This document shows positions 47,497-56,514 of a DNA stretch of 64,000 nt, in pieces. This DNA is from Paucimonas lemoignei (GTDB lineage Bacteria > Pseudomonadota > Gammaproteobacteria > Pseudomonadales > Pseudomonadaceae). A program made the position numbers and the translations under genes. Each line of letters starts with the position of its first letter. Position 1 is the stretch's first letter. The DNA lies in contig LS483371.1 of the NCBI GenBank assembly GCA_900475325.1, positions 4,092,001 to 4,156,000 of the forward strand. Direction: 5' to 3'. Below the pieces are notes generated by a model. It saw only the letters and a program-made list of their open reading frames with translations, had not been told where the DNA came from and ran no database searches.

Positions 47497-48879
47497 ATGC
47501 TCGACGCCATTCGTTGGGATTCTGATCTGATACGCCGCTATGATCTGGCGGGGCCTCGCTACACGTCCTACCCCACTGCGGTGCAGTTTCAGACACAGGT
47601 CGGTGCCTTCGACCTGCTCCACGCCCTGCGCGACAGCCGCAAGGCCGTACGCCCGCTCTCGCTCTATGTGCACATCCCGTTCTGCGCAAACATCTGCTAC
47701 TACTGCGCCTGCAACAAAGTCATCACCAAGGACCGAGGCCGCGCCCAGGCCTACCTGCAACGCCTGGAACACGAAATCCAGATGATTGCCTGCCACCTCG
47801 CCCCCAGCCAGGTGGTCGAACAACTGCACTTTGGTGGTGGCACCCCGACGTTCCTCAGTCATGACGAACTGCGCCAGCTCATGGCTCAGTTGCGCAAACA
47901 CTTCAACCTGCTGGACGACGACTCCGGCGACTACGGCATCGAGATCGACCCCCGCGAGGCAGATTGGTCAACCATGGGCCTGTTGCGCGAGCTGGGCTTC
48001 AACCGGGTCAGCCTCGGCGTGCAAGACCTCGACCCGCAGGTGCAGCGCGCGGTGAACCGCCTGCAAAGCCTTGAAGAAACCCAGGCGATCATCGAGGCTG
48101 CGCGCACGCTGCAGTTTCGTTCGGTCAACATCGACCTGATCTATGGCCTGCCCAAACAGACTCCGCAAGCCTTCGCCCACACGGTTGATGAAATCATCGG
48201 CCTGCAGCCTGACCGCCTGTCGGTGTTCAACTACGCGCACCTGCCGGAACGCTTCATGCCCCAGCGGCGCATCGACGGCGCCGATCTGCCCGCGCCACAC
48301 GCCAAACTGCAGATGCTCGAACGCACCATCGAACAGCTGACACAGGCGGGTTATCGCTACATCGGCATGGACCACTTCGCACTGCCGGATGACGAACTGG
48401 CGGTCGCCCAGGAAGAGTCAACCTTGCAGCGCAACTTTCAGGGTTACACCACGCATGGCCATTGCGATCTGATCGGGCTCGGGGTTTCCGCCATCAGCCA
48501 GATCGGCGACCTGTATTGCCAGAACAGCAGCGACTTGAGCGACTATCAAAGCCGGTTGGGCAGCGATCAACTGGCCACCAAGCGCGGACTGGTGTGCAGC
48601 CGGGATGACCATGTGCGACGCGCGGTGATCCAGCAATTGATCTGCCATTTCAAGCTGAGCTTTGCCGCTATCGAGAAGGATTTCGGGATTGATTTCCGGG
48701 CTTATTTCAACGAGCTGTGGCCGCAACTGGCGGGCATGGCCAGTGACGGGCTGATCGAACTGAACGCCGGTAGCATCAAGGTATTGCCAGCCGGGAGGCT
48801 ACTGGTGCGCTCCATCTGCATGGTGTTCGACGCGCACCTGACACAACAGAACCGCGAGCGTTTTTCCCGCGTGATCTGA
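47497..48879 (+). CDS. hemN: Oxygen-independent coproporphyrinogen III oxidase
   Basis: A radical-SAM enzyme that decarboxylates coproporphyrinogen III in heme synthesis without oxygen. The 460-residue protein has the cluster motif C-x3-C-x2-C-x-C at residues 63-72 (PFCANICYYCACNK), the glycine motif LHFGGGTPTFLS, and GIEIDPRE. It starts RWDSDLIRRYDLAGPRYTSY, typical of true HemN rather than the HemW chaperone. It is expected to be induced by Anr at low oxygen. Confidence 0.95.
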   Translation: MLDAIRWDSDLIRRYDLAGPRYTSYPTAVQFQTQVGAFDLLHALRDSRKAVRPLSLYVHIPFCANICYYCACNKVITKDRGRAQAYLQRLEHEIQMIACHLAPSQVVEQLHFGGGTPTFLSHDELRQLMAQLRKHFNLLDDDSGDYGIEIDPREADWSTMGLLRELGFNRVSLGVQDLDPQVQRAVNRLQSLEETQAIIEAARTLQFRSVNIDLIYGLPKQTPQAFAHTVDEIIGLQPDRLSVFNYAHLPERFMPQRRIDGADLPAPHAKLQMLERTIEQLTQAGYRYIGMDHFALPDDELAVAQEESTLQRNFQGYTTHGHCDLIGLGVSAISQIGDLYCQNSSDLSDYQSRLGSDQLATKRGLVCSRDDHVRRAVIQQLICHFKLSFAAIEKDFGIDFRAYFNELWPQLAGMASDGLIELNAGSIKVLPAGRLLVRSICMVFDAHLTQQNRERFSRVI

Positions 48880-48888
48880 ACGCCGAGG

Positions 48889-49359
48889 TTACATCCTGGC
48901 CAGCACCAACAGACTGGCCTTGGCCTTGTCGGCGGACGGCAAGCCGTTCATGACCGAGGCAAGATCGCGACTGGAATCGCTGACCTGGCGTTGATAGATC
49001 GCTGACATCGTTTGCAACGCAGCCAGGTTGGCCTGGCGCATTTCGGGGGTCAGGTATTTGTTATGGGTCATGGCTTGCAGCTGAGCGTTCATCTGCTGCA
49101 GCCCTTTCTGGGATTGACGCACGGAAGTCAGGACCTTCTGCACCGAATCCGGCAGGCCGCTTTCCTTGATGTCGGTATTGGAAGAGCCTGCCAACGCCGC
49201 ACGAGCCAGGCCCAATGCTGAAAGGCTGACCAGTGATGCCTGAGCAGCAGGCGTAGTGGGGATACTCTGCGGCGTCGCCTGTTCAGCGGCGCTTTTCTGC
49301 GCGGCAGCGTTGGCGGCCAGAAATGCGCGGCCCATTGCCTTGAGATCCGATGACCACAT
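48889..49359 (-). CDS. Uncharacterised Ala/Ser-rich helical protein
   Basis: A 156-residue protein on the opposite strand to its neighbours, between hemN and anr. It is mostly alpha-helical, rich in Ala, Ser and Gln, with no signal peptide, membrane segment or known motif (MWSSDLKAMGRAFLAANAAA start, QQMNAQLQAMTHNKYLTPEM in the middle). An uncharacterised gene at this position is usual in pseudomonads. Function unknown. Confidence 0.75.
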   Translation of the reverse strand: MWSSDLKAMGRAFLAANAAAQKSAAEQATPQSIPTTPAAQASLVSLSALGLARAALAGSSNTDIKESGLPDSVQKVLTSVRQSQKGLQQMNAQLQAMTHNKYLTPEMRQANLAALQTMSAIYQRQVSDSSRDLASVMNGLPSADKAKASLLVLARM

Positions 49360-49424
49360 GAGCGATAACCTCGTTAAGGGCGCGGACGATTCGATAGTTG
49401 TGTATCGACTGAAAACGGCAAAGC

Positions 49425-49454
49425 TTGATGGTCAGGATTTGCGGCTGGTATAAA
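49425..49454 (+). promoter_or_regulatory. Possible anr promoter
   Basis: TTGATG at 49425-49430 and TATAAA at 49449-49454 with an 18-base spacer lie 59 bases before the anr start codon. Confidence 0.5.
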
Positions 49455-49512
49455 GCGCCGCCGGTGAGTTACCCTTACGACTTATGTGTGTTTACCCACA
49501 AGGAATCCAGTG

Positions 49513-50247
49513 ATGTCCGAGCCAGTCAAGCTACGCGCTCACACCCAAGCCCACTGCAAGGATTGCAGCCTGGCGACGCTGTGCTTGCCCCTCTCATTGA
49601 ACCTTGAAGACATGGACTCTCTGGACCAGATCGTCAAACGTGGTCGGCCGTTGAAGAAAGGCGAATTCCTGTTCCGTCAGGGCGACACCTTTGCCTCGGT
49701 GTATGCCGTGCGCTCCGGCGCGTTGAAGACGTTCAGCATCAGTGACGGTGGCGAAGAGCAACTCACGGGCTTTCACCTGCCCAGCGAGCTGGTCGGCATG
49801 TCGGGCATGGACGCCGAGGCGTACCCCGTCTCGGCCCAGGCGCTGGAAACCACCTCAGTGTGCGAAATCCCGTTCGAGCGGCTGGACGAACTGTCGGTGC
49901 AGTTGCCGCAATTGCGTCGTCAGCTGATGCGCGTCATGAGCCGGGAGATCCGCGATGACCAGCAAATGATGCTGCTGCTGTCGAAGAAAACCGCCGACGA
50001 GCGCATCGCGACCTTTCTGGTCAACCTGTCGGCCCGCTTCCGCGCCCGGGGGTTTTCGGCCAACCAGTTCCGCCTGAGCATGTCGCGCAACGAAATCGGC
50101 AATCACCTGGGCCTGGCCGTGGAAACCGTCTCCCGGGTGTTCACCCGCTTCCAGCAAAACCAGCTGATTTCGGCCGAGGGTAAGGAAATTCACATCATCG
50201 ACCCGATCCAGCTGTGTGCCCTGGCCGGTGGTGCTATCGAAAGCTAA
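49513..50247 (+). CDS. anr: Oxygen-responsive regulator Anr (FNR family)
   Basis: A 244-residue global activator of low-oxygen genes. The [4Fe-4S] ligands are visible as C15, C18, C24 and C117. A cyclic-nucleotide-binding-like fold spans about 30-150. The C-terminal helix-turn-helix contains the FNR-type recognition sequence ETVSR ([20 protein letters not shown]). ATG at 49513 follows AGGAATCC. It probably controls hemN and one or more cco operons in this window. Confidence 0.96.
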   Translation: MSEPVKLRAHTQAHCKDCSLATLCLPLSLNLEDMDSLDQIVKRGRPLKKGEFLFRQGDTFASVYAVRSGALKTFSISDGGEEQLTGFHLPSELVGMSGMDAEAYPVSAQALETTSVCEIPFERLDELSVQLPQLRRQLMRVMSREIRDDQQMMLLLSKKTADERIATFLVNLSARFRARGFSANQFRLSMSRNEIGNHLGLAVETVSRVFTRFQQNQLISAEGKEIHIIDPIQLCALAGGAIES

Positions 50248-50313
50248 GAGTGCCAACCAGAGCCGAGACCTTTAGACTGGCGTTCAAATGCCTTCTGCTC
50301 TGGATCCACGCTC

Positions 50314-50859
50314 ATGATTGCTGATGAAACCACCCTCAAAGCCCTGATTCGCCCGGTCGTGGATTTCCCCAAGCCGGGTGTCATTTTTCGTGACATAACG
50401 CCGCTGTTTCAATCGCCCAAGGCGACCCGTCTGGTGATGGACAGCTTTGTGCAGCGTTACATCGAGGCTGACTTCAGCCACATCGGCGTGATGGATGCAC
50501 GGGGGTTCCTGATCGGATCGGTCGTGGCCTATGAGCTGAACAAGCCGCTGATTCTGTTTCGTAAACAAGGCAAGCTTCCCGCTGACGTGCTGTCAGAGGC
50601 GTACTCCACCGAATATGGTCAGGCGTTCCTGGAAGTTCACGCAGACAGCCTGTGCGATGGCGATTCAGTGGTGATGTTCGATGACCTGATTGCCACCGGT
50701 GGCACCCTGATCGCTGCGGCCAATCTGATCCGGCGCATGGGCGCGAAGATCCACGAGGCGGCTGCCATCATCGACCTGCCGGAACTGGGCGGCTCGAAGC
50801 GCCTGCAAGATATGCAGATCCCGACGTTCTGTCTGACCCGTTTTGGTTTGACGGAGTAA
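50314..50859 (+). CDS. apt: Adenine phosphoribosyltransferase
   Basis: A purine-salvage enzyme making AMP from adenine and PRPP. The 181-residue protein has the family start [16 protein letters not shown] and the PRPP motif [17 protein letters not shown] near residue 118, and ends in the base-specificity hood region. Standard length. Confidence 0.95.
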   Translation: MIADETTLKALIRPVVDFPKPGVIFRDITPLFQSPKATRLVMDSFVQRYIEADFSHIGVMDARGFLIGSVVAYELNKPLILFRKQGKLPADVLSEAYSTEYGQAFLEVHADSLCDGDSVVMFDDLIATGGTLIAAANLIRRMGAKIHEAAAIIDLPELGGSKRLQDMQIPTFCLTRFGLTE

Positions 50860-50881
50860 GAACCCGACTCGGTATTGCTTC

Positions 50882-50957
50882 TCTGTGGGAGCGAATTCAT
50901 TCGCGAAAGCGGTGGCGAATGTGCCGACGCCTTCGCGAATGAATTCGCTCCCACAGG
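50882..50957. repeat. REP doublet
   Basis: Inverted CTGTGGGAGCGAATTCATTC arms with a very short spacer lie between the convergent apt and recR genes. Confidence 0.85.
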
Positions 50958-50975
50958 TGCCTGATGAAGCTGAGC

Positions 50976-51578
50976 CTACAGGGCGATCGGCTTACGCCCC
51001 GCAAACGAATGCGCCAGGGTGCCGCCGTCCACCAGTTCCAGTTCGCCACCCAGCGGCACGCCGTGAGCGATGCGTGAAGTGATCAGGCCTTTGTTGGTCA
51101 GCAACTGCGCGATGTAGTGAGCCGTGGCTTCGCCTTCAACCGTAGGGTTGGTGGCGAGAATGACTTCGGTGAAGGTGCCCTGGCCATTGATGCGTTCCAG
51201 CAACTGTGGAATGCCAATGGCTTCCGGGCCGAGCCCATCCAGTGGCGACAGGTGCCCCTTGAGCACGAAGTATCGACCGCGATAACCGGTCTGCTCTACG
51301 GCATAGACATCCATCGGCCCCTCTACCACGCACAGCAAGGTGTCGTCACGGCGCACGTCGGAACACTGCGGGCAGAGATCGTCCTCAGTGAGCGTGCGAC
51401 ACAACCGGCAGTGCCCCACGCCTTCCATTGCCTGGCTCAGCGCAAGGGCCAGCCTCGAACCGCCACTGCGATCACGTTCCAGCAATTGCAGCGCCATGCG
51501 TTGCGCGGTTTTCTGACCCACGCCTGGCAAGGTGCGCAGGGCATCAATCAATTGGCGAATCAGGGGGCTGAAGCTCAT
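50976..51578 (-). CDS. recR: Recombination mediator RecR
   Basis: Works with RecF and RecO to load RecA on gapped DNA. The 200-residue protein has an N-terminal helix-hairpin-helix ([20 protein letters not shown]), a C4 zinc finger ([16 protein letters not shown]) and a Toprim domain ([16 protein letters not shown]). Normally recR follows ybaB directly; here an oxidoreductase gene and a terminator lie between them. Confidence 0.95.
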   Translation of the reverse strand: MSFSPLIRQLIDALRTLPGVGQKTAQRMALQLLERDRSGGSRLALALSQAMEGVGHCRLCRTLTEDDLCPQCSDVRRDDTLLCVVEGPMDVYAVEQTGYRGRYFVLKGHLSPLDGLGPEAIGIPQLLERINGQGTFTEVILATNPTVEGEATAHYIAQLLTNKGLITSRIAHGVPLGGELELVDGGTLAHSFAGRKPIAL

Positions 51579-51664
51579 GGGGGAAGGTCCGACAAAAACA
51601 CAAGACGCGGTTTATACCCGCGCCCCGCGTGCAGCGTCAATTCAAGGTGTGCCTGTGCCGCGCT

Positions 51665-52696
51665 TTATTGCGAGACGCGCACCACCAGCTTGCCGAAGTT
51701 GCGGCCTTCGAGCATGCCGATAAAGGCCTCGGGCGCGTTTTCCAGCCCTTCAACCATGTCCTCGCGGAATGTGATCTTGCCCTCGGTCACCAGCGGCGTC
51801 ATCTCGGTCATGAATTCTTCACGACGATGGCCGTAGGCCTCAAACACAATGAAACCCTGCATGCTCATGCGCTTGGTCAGCATCGTGCGCATCAGCAGCG
51901 GCAGGTGGTTCGGGCCTTCTGGCTCACCCTGAGCGTTGTATTGCGCGATCAGGCCGCAGACCGGAATCCGCGCGCCGGCGTTGAGCAGTGGCAACACCGC
52001 ATCGAACACCTTGCCGCCCACCAGTTCGAAGTAGATATCGATGCCATTGCCGCACGCCGCAGCGAGCTCTTCGGCAAACTTATCGCTTTTATGGTCGATA
52101 CACTCATCGAAGCCCAGCTCGTCGACCACATAACGGCACTTGTCAGGTCCGCCAGCGATGCCCACGACACGCAGGCCGTTCAACTTCGCCACCTGGCCGA
52201 CCACAGAGCCCACAGCGCCCGAAGCGGCGGCAACCACAAGGGTTTCCCCTGTTGTCGGCTTACCGATGTCCATCAGGCCCATATAGGCGGTCATACCCGG
52301 CATACCCAGTACGCCGACTGCCATGGATTCACTGGGCAGGTCTTTGGGCACCGACTGCAGTGCAGAACCGTCGTTGACGCTGTGGGTCTGCCAGCCGGTC
52401 TGGCCAACGACCAGGTCACCGACGTTGAAACGCGAATTGCGCGACTGCTCGACGACGCTCACTGCGCCCCCTTCCATCACGTCATCAATCTGCACCGGGT
52501 CGGCGTACGACGGCGCATCACTCATCCGACCACGCATGTAGGGGTCCAGCGAGAGGTACAGGGTGCGTAGCTGGACCTGCCCTTCCTGTAAATCCGGCAA
52601 TGCCTCGCGCTCAAGACGGAAATTTTCCGGAGTCGGCGCCCCGGCAGGACGGGAAGCCAGAACGATGCGTTGGTTGAGAATCAATTCTTGGGTCAT
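51665..52696 (-). CDS. NADP-dependent medium-chain oxidoreductase (CurA/leukotriene-B4-dehydrogenase-like)
   Basis: A 343-residue enzyme of the zinc-independent MDR group. It has the N-terminal LSLDPYMRGRM stretch, the cofactor loop VVAAASGAVGSVVGQVAKL near residue 155, and YFELVGGKVFDAVLP. It most resembles curcumin/alkenal reductases that reduce conjugated double bonds with NADPH. ATG at 52696 is used; a TTG directly before it is in frame. REP sequence lies just upstream. Confidence 0.88.
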   Translation of the reverse strand: MTQELILNQRIVLASRPAGAPTPENFRLEREALPDLQEGQVQLRTLYLSLDPYMRGRMSDAPSYADPVQIDDVMEGGAVSVVEQSRNSRFNVGDLVVGQTGWQTHSVNDGSALQSVPKDLPSESMAVGVLGMPGMTAYMGLMDIGKPTTGETLVVAAASGAVGSVVGQVAKLNGLRVVGIAGGPDKCRYVVDELGFDECIDHKSDKFAEELAAACGNGIDIYFELVGGKVFDAVLPLLNAGARIPVCGLIAQYNAQGEPEGPNHLPLLMRTMLTKRMSMQGFIVFEAYGHRREEFMTEMTPLVTEGKITFREDMVEGLENAPEAFIGMLEGRNFGKLVVRVSQ

Positions 52697-52827
52697 CAAA
52701 ACGGTTCCTTGGATCTACGAGTATGTAGAGCAGACCGTTGTGAGTCGGGGGCGTTCGGTTGGATATCGACAGCAGCGCGCTCGTCGCTGGAGAACGTTAA
52801 CGCATTCGTGCTGACACGCCTCACGTC

Positions 52828-52923
52828 CCTGTGGGAGCGAATTCATTCGCGAAAGCACTATCAAGACCAATAGAAATGCGTCGGATGTGCTGGCCTCTTC
52901 GCGAATGAATTCGCTCCCACAGG
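52828..52923. repeat. REP doublet
   Basis: Inverted CCTGTGGGAGCGAATTCATT arms lie between the oxidoreductase gene and the ybaB terminator. Confidence 0.85.
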
Positions 52924-52960
52924 TTAGTGGCAGGCTGTAGGACCAGGTGCCTGCGCAAAC

Positions 52961-52989
52961 AAAAATGCCAGGCACTGAGGCCTGGCATT
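52961..52989 (-). terminator. Rho-independent terminator of the dnaX-ybaB unit
   Basis: On the minus strand AATGCCAGGC / GCCTGGCATT with a six-base loop is followed by a T-run. It separates ybaB from the oxidoreductase and recR. Confidence 0.9.
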
Positions 52990-53007
52990 CTTGATCAACT
53001 GCGCTGC

Positions 53008-53334
53008 TTAGAACGGCATTTTCATGCCTGGCGGCAGTTGCATGCCAGCGGTCATGCTGGCGGTTTTTTCCTGGCTGGCCTGCTCGATCTTGCGCACGGC
53101 GTCATTGACGGCAGCGGCGATCAGGTCTTCCAGCACTTCCTTGTCTTCCTGCATCAGGCTGTCATCCAGATTGATGCGTTTGACGTCGTGACGACCGGTC
53201 ATTACCACGCTAACCAGGCCTGCGCCCGATTGGCCAGTCACTTCGGCATTGGCCAGCTCTTCCTGCATCTTGGCCATCTTTTCCTGCATTTGCTGAGCCT
53301 GTTTCATCAGGCCTGCCATGCCACCTTTCATCAT
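53008..53334 (-). CDS. ybaB: YbaB/EbfC nucleoid-associated protein
   Basis: A 108-residue DNA-binding protein with the family start [20 protein letters not shown] and the core [19 protein letters not shown]. It forms tweezer-like dimers. It is directly downstream of dnaX (63 bases), as in most gamma-proteobacteria. Confidence 0.94.
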   Translation of the reverse strand: MMKGGMAGLMKQAQQMQEKMAKMQEELANAEVTGQSGAGLVSVVMTGRHDVKRINLDDSLMQEDKEVLEDLIAAAVNDAVRKIEQASQEKTASMTAGMQLPPGMKMPF

Positions 53335-53397
53335 GGGATATCTCCTGGAAAGTTGATTGTTTCGCCTGGCGCGATCCGTCTGGCGTCGCGCCGTCAG

Positions 53398-55524
53398 TTA
53401 ATGAGTCTGTGTCACCGGCGCATCCACGGGCTTGATCGTATCCTCTCGGATCACTGCGCCAAACTGTTGCAGCATTTGCTGGATGAACGGATCGGCGTGG
53501 ATCGACGCCTCAGCCTGCAGTTGACGCTCGGCCCGCAGCCGGGAGGCCGCTTGTGCCGGGGTTTCCTGCTTCGGTTTGATCAGCTCGATACTCAGGTTGA
53601 TCGTGCGCCCGGTGAATTGGTTCAAGGCATCGTTGATGCGTCGCTGCTGGGTCGAATTGAACAACGCGCTGTGCCCAGGATCAAGGTGCAGCAACCAGCT
53701 GTCGCCCTGCATGGAAATCAGGGTGCAGTTGGAGGCAATGCTGCTGGTCATGCCTGAAATCGGCAATTTGTTGAACATCTCCAGCCATTCTGCGGCCAGC
53801 CCGGTGGCAGGCCTGGACGCCGGCGCAGGCTCGGCCTCTACCACCTCGGTCACGCTTTCGTGGGCCAGTTCGTCCAGATAGCTGTAAGACGCAGGATCAA
53901 TGTCGACATCCGGCTCGACGTAATCGTCATCCGGCGGTGGCTCGTCGTCGCGATCCATGGGCGCAGGCACATAGGCCGCATCGGGAACGCGTTCGAGCAT
54001 GGCGGGCGTGACGGCCTGCTCGGCCACGGCTTCAGGTTCTGAAACGGCAGACTCGACCTCAGGCGCATCCGGCACGGGGCTGGCTGGCGCAGGCGTCGGC
54101 ATGGGGGTGAGTTCAGGTTGCTCGCCAAGGGTGTCCAGCACCGGTTCAGCGGCAGGCTCGGCGACGGGCTCGGATTCAACCTCAGGCTCAGCCTCGACGA
54201 CCGTTGGCGCCTGCGCCGGCTCGTTCCATGGCAAATCAACTTCCGCGACAGGCTTGGGCGTCGGCTCAGGCTTGGCAACTGGCGCGGGCGCCGCTTCGAC
54301 AACCGGGGCAACAGGCGCCACGGGCGCTGGAGCAACTACCGGTGCGACGGCTGCCACACCGGCCACGGGTTGGAGGGAATCAACTGTGGCCGGGTTGATT
54401 CCCACTGTCTTTAGCGGCTGCCTCGGGGCGTCGCTGCTGTCGGCGGGCCTGAACGCCAGCATGCGCAGCAGGACCATCTCGAAACCGCCACGGGGGTCCG
54501 GCGCCAGCGGCAAGTCGCGACGCCCGATCAGCCCCATCTGGTAATAGAACTGCACGTCTTCGGCGGGCAGCGCCTGGGCCAGCGCCAACACCCGATCCCG
54601 GTCGCCGTGGCCGTTATCGACGCCCTCGGGCAGCGCCTGGGCAATGGCAACACGGTGCAATACGTTGAGGATTTCCGACAGCACGCCATTCCAGTCCGGG
54701 CCCTGCTCGGCCAGGTGGCGCACGGCTTCCAACAGGCTGCGGGCGTCGCCATCGATCAGCGCGGTAAGTACGTCAAACACCTGACCATGATCCAGCGTGC
54801 CGAGCATGGCGCGCACATCGGCGGCCATGACCTTGCCCTCGCCGAAGGCAATCGCCTGATCGGTCAGGCTCATGGCGTCGCGCATCGAACCATCGGCGGC
54901 GCGGCCCAGCAGCCACAGCGCGTCGTCTTCGAACGGCACGTTCTCGACGCCCAGCACGTGGGTCAAATGCTCGACCACCCGCTCCGGGGTCATGTTTTTC
55001 AGGGAAAACTGCAGGCACCGGGACAGAATGGTCGCCGGCAGCTTCTGCGGATCCGTGGTCGCCAGGATGAACTTGACGTAGGGCGGCGGCTCTTCAAGGG
55101 TCTTGAGCAAGGCATTGAACGAGTGGCTGGAGAGCATGTGCACTTCGTCGATCAGGTAGACCTTGAAGCGCCCGCGGCTCGGGGCGTATTGCACGTTATC
55201 CAGTAACTCGCGGGTGTCTTCGACCTTGGTGCGGCTCGCGGCGTCGATCTCGATCAGGTCGACAAAGCGGCCTTCGTCGATTTCCCGGCACACCGAGCAG
55301 GTGCCGCAGGGCGTCGAGGTAATGCCGGTTTCGCAGTTCAGGCACTTGGCGATGATCCGCGCGATCGTGGTTTTACCCACCCCCCGGGTGCCGGTAAACA
55401 GATAGGCATGGTGCAGGCGCTGGCTGTCCAGAGCGTTGATCAAGGCCTTCAATACATGCGTCTGGCCGACCATTTCGCGGAACGAGCGCGGACGCCATTT
55501 ACGTGCAAGAACCTGATAACTCAT
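53398..55524 (-). CDS. dnaX: DNA polymerase III subunits gamma/tau
   Basis: The clamp-loader ATPase and replisome organiser. The 708-residue protein has Walker A GTRGVGKTTIARII near residue 48, four zinc cysteines (CLNCETGITSTPCGTCSVC), the DEVHML Walker B and LSRCLQF sensor. About residues 385-580 form a very Pro/Ala/Val/Glu-rich linker, followed by the tau C-terminal domain (GLAAEWLEMFNKLPISGMTS). ATG at 55524 (MSYQVLARKWRPRSF) is the conserved start. The linker makes it longer than many homologues. No clear A-rich frameshift site for making gamma was seen. Confidence 0.95.
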   Translation of the reverse strand: MSYQVLARKWRPRSFREMVGQTHVLKALINALDSQRLHHAYLFTGTRGVGKTTIARIIAKCLNCETGITSTPCGTCSVCREIDEGRFVDLIEIDAASRTKVEDTRELLDNVQYAPSRGRFKVYLIDEVHMLSSHSFNALLKTLEEPPPYVKFILATTDPQKLPATILSRCLQFSLKNMTPERVVEHLTHVLGVENVPFEDDALWLLGRAADGSMRDAMSLTDQAIAFGEGKVMAADVRAMLGTLDHGQVFDVLTALIDGDARSLLEAVRHLAEQGPDWNGVLSEILNVLHRVAIAQALPEGVDNGHGDRDRVLALAQALPAEDVQFYYQMGLIGRRDLPLAPDPRGGFEMVLLRMLAFRPADSSDAPRQPLKTVGINPATVDSLQPVAGVAAVAPVVAPAPVAPVAPVVEAAPAPVAKPEPTPKPVAEVDLPWNEPAQAPTVVEAEPEVESEPVAEPAAEPVLDTLGEQPELTPMPTPAPASPVPDAPEVESAVSEPEAVAEQAVTPAMLERVPDAAYVPAPMDRDDEPPPDDDYVEPDVDIDPASYSYLDELAHESVTEVVEAEPAPASRPATGLAAEWLEMFNKLPISGMTSSIASNCTLISMQGDSWLLHLDPGHSALFNSTQQRRINDALNQFTGRTINLSIELIKPKQETPAQAASRLRAERQLQAEASIHADPFIQQMLQQFGAVIREDTIKPVDAPVTQTH

Positions 55525-55690
55525 CGAAAACCGTCGCAACTGGGAAGCGGAAGACCGCCAATGCTAGCGGAGCAGGGGCAAAATTGCATCTGGTGTACCG
55601 GGCTAATGTGTCTAAGCTATGCAAATGAATGTAAGGGCGCGCTGTATTCGGGTCTTTTAGGGCTGATGTGAAGCTCGTATGGAGGACTCT

Positions 55691-56443
55691 ATGCGTCGGG
55701 CTCAATGGGTATTGATGGTGCTGTTGTTGATCAGCCAGCCCAGCGGCGCAGACCAGGCGCCGCTGAGATTTTCCGTGGCAGAGAGTTGGTCGATGCCGCT
55801 GGTCCAGCTGGAAGATCATCAGCCCACCGCCGGGATCCTGTTCGACATCATGCAGAGCCTTGCCCGCCAGGTCGGTATGAGGCCTGAATATCACGTCCTC
55901 CCCCGGCTGCGGGTGCAGGCAGCACTGGACCGGGGCGAAGTGGACATCCGCTGTTACACCGCGATGGCCTGGGTACCGCACCTGTCGGGGGATTACCTGT
56001 GGAGCCTGCCGATCCTCTACCAGCGCGACCTGCTGATTGCCTCCGCCGAAACCGCCGCAGGTCCCTACCCCAGCCAATTCGATAACGAAACCGTGGGCAC
56101 TGTGCTGGGCTACAACTACCCCGACCTGCAACACCTGTTCGACAACCATCAATGGGTGCGCGAAGACGCTCGCAGCCAGGAGCAGGCCCTGCGAAAGCTG
56201 ATTGCCGGGCGCTACAACTATGCAATCTCCAGCCAGTTGGTGATGGACTGGGTCAACCGTGACCTGCCTGCCAGCCAGCGGGTCAAAGCCATCTCGCTGG
56301 TCAGCGATCAAGCCGCCGGCTGCATTCTGCGCAATGACCCCAATCTGCCGACCCAGAAAATCCTCCGCACGCTGGTGCGCATGCGGGTCTCGGGAGAGAT
56401 TCAGCGCATCATTGATCACTACACCGCGCCGCGTTTTGATTGA
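55691..56443 (+). CDS. Periplasmic solute-binding protein (family 3-like)
   Basis: A 250-residue secreted protein with signal peptide (RRAQWVLMVLLLISQPSGA) and the two-lobed binding fold of ABC-type amino-acid receptors: LRFSVAESWSMPLVQLEDHQ at the start, GEVDIRCYTAMAWVP in the hinge. No permease or ATPase gene is adjacent, so it may be an orphan receptor or a sensor-like protein. ATG at 55691 is chosen because GGAGG lies 7-11 bases upstream; another ATG four codons earlier is in frame. Confidence 0.82.
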   Translation: MRRAQWVLMVLLLISQPSGADQAPLRFSVAESWSMPLVQLEDHQPTAGILFDIMQSLARQVGMRPEYHVLPRLRVQAALDRGEVDIRCYTAMAWVPHLSGDYLWSLPILYQRDLLIASAETAAGPYPSQFDNETVGTVLGYNYPDLQHLFDNHQWVREDARSQEQALRKLIAGRYNYAISSQLVMDWVNRDLPASQRVKAISLVSDQAAGCILRNDPNLPTQKILRTLVRMRVSGEIQRIIDHYTAPRFD

Positions 56444-56514
56444 CGCAAAACCGTCATATCGCTGGATTAGTCTCGCCTGAAATCTTTTGCAACACTTAAC
56501 AGGCGAGTGATCCC

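Noticed and set aside
53398..55524. Programmed frameshift site in dnaX
   Set aside because: Looked for an A6G-type slippery run; the A-rich spot at CTGAAAAAC is not in a suitable frame or pattern.
55691..56443. Complete ABC uptake operon around the solute-binding protein
   Set aside because: No permease or ATPase gene is adjacent on either side.
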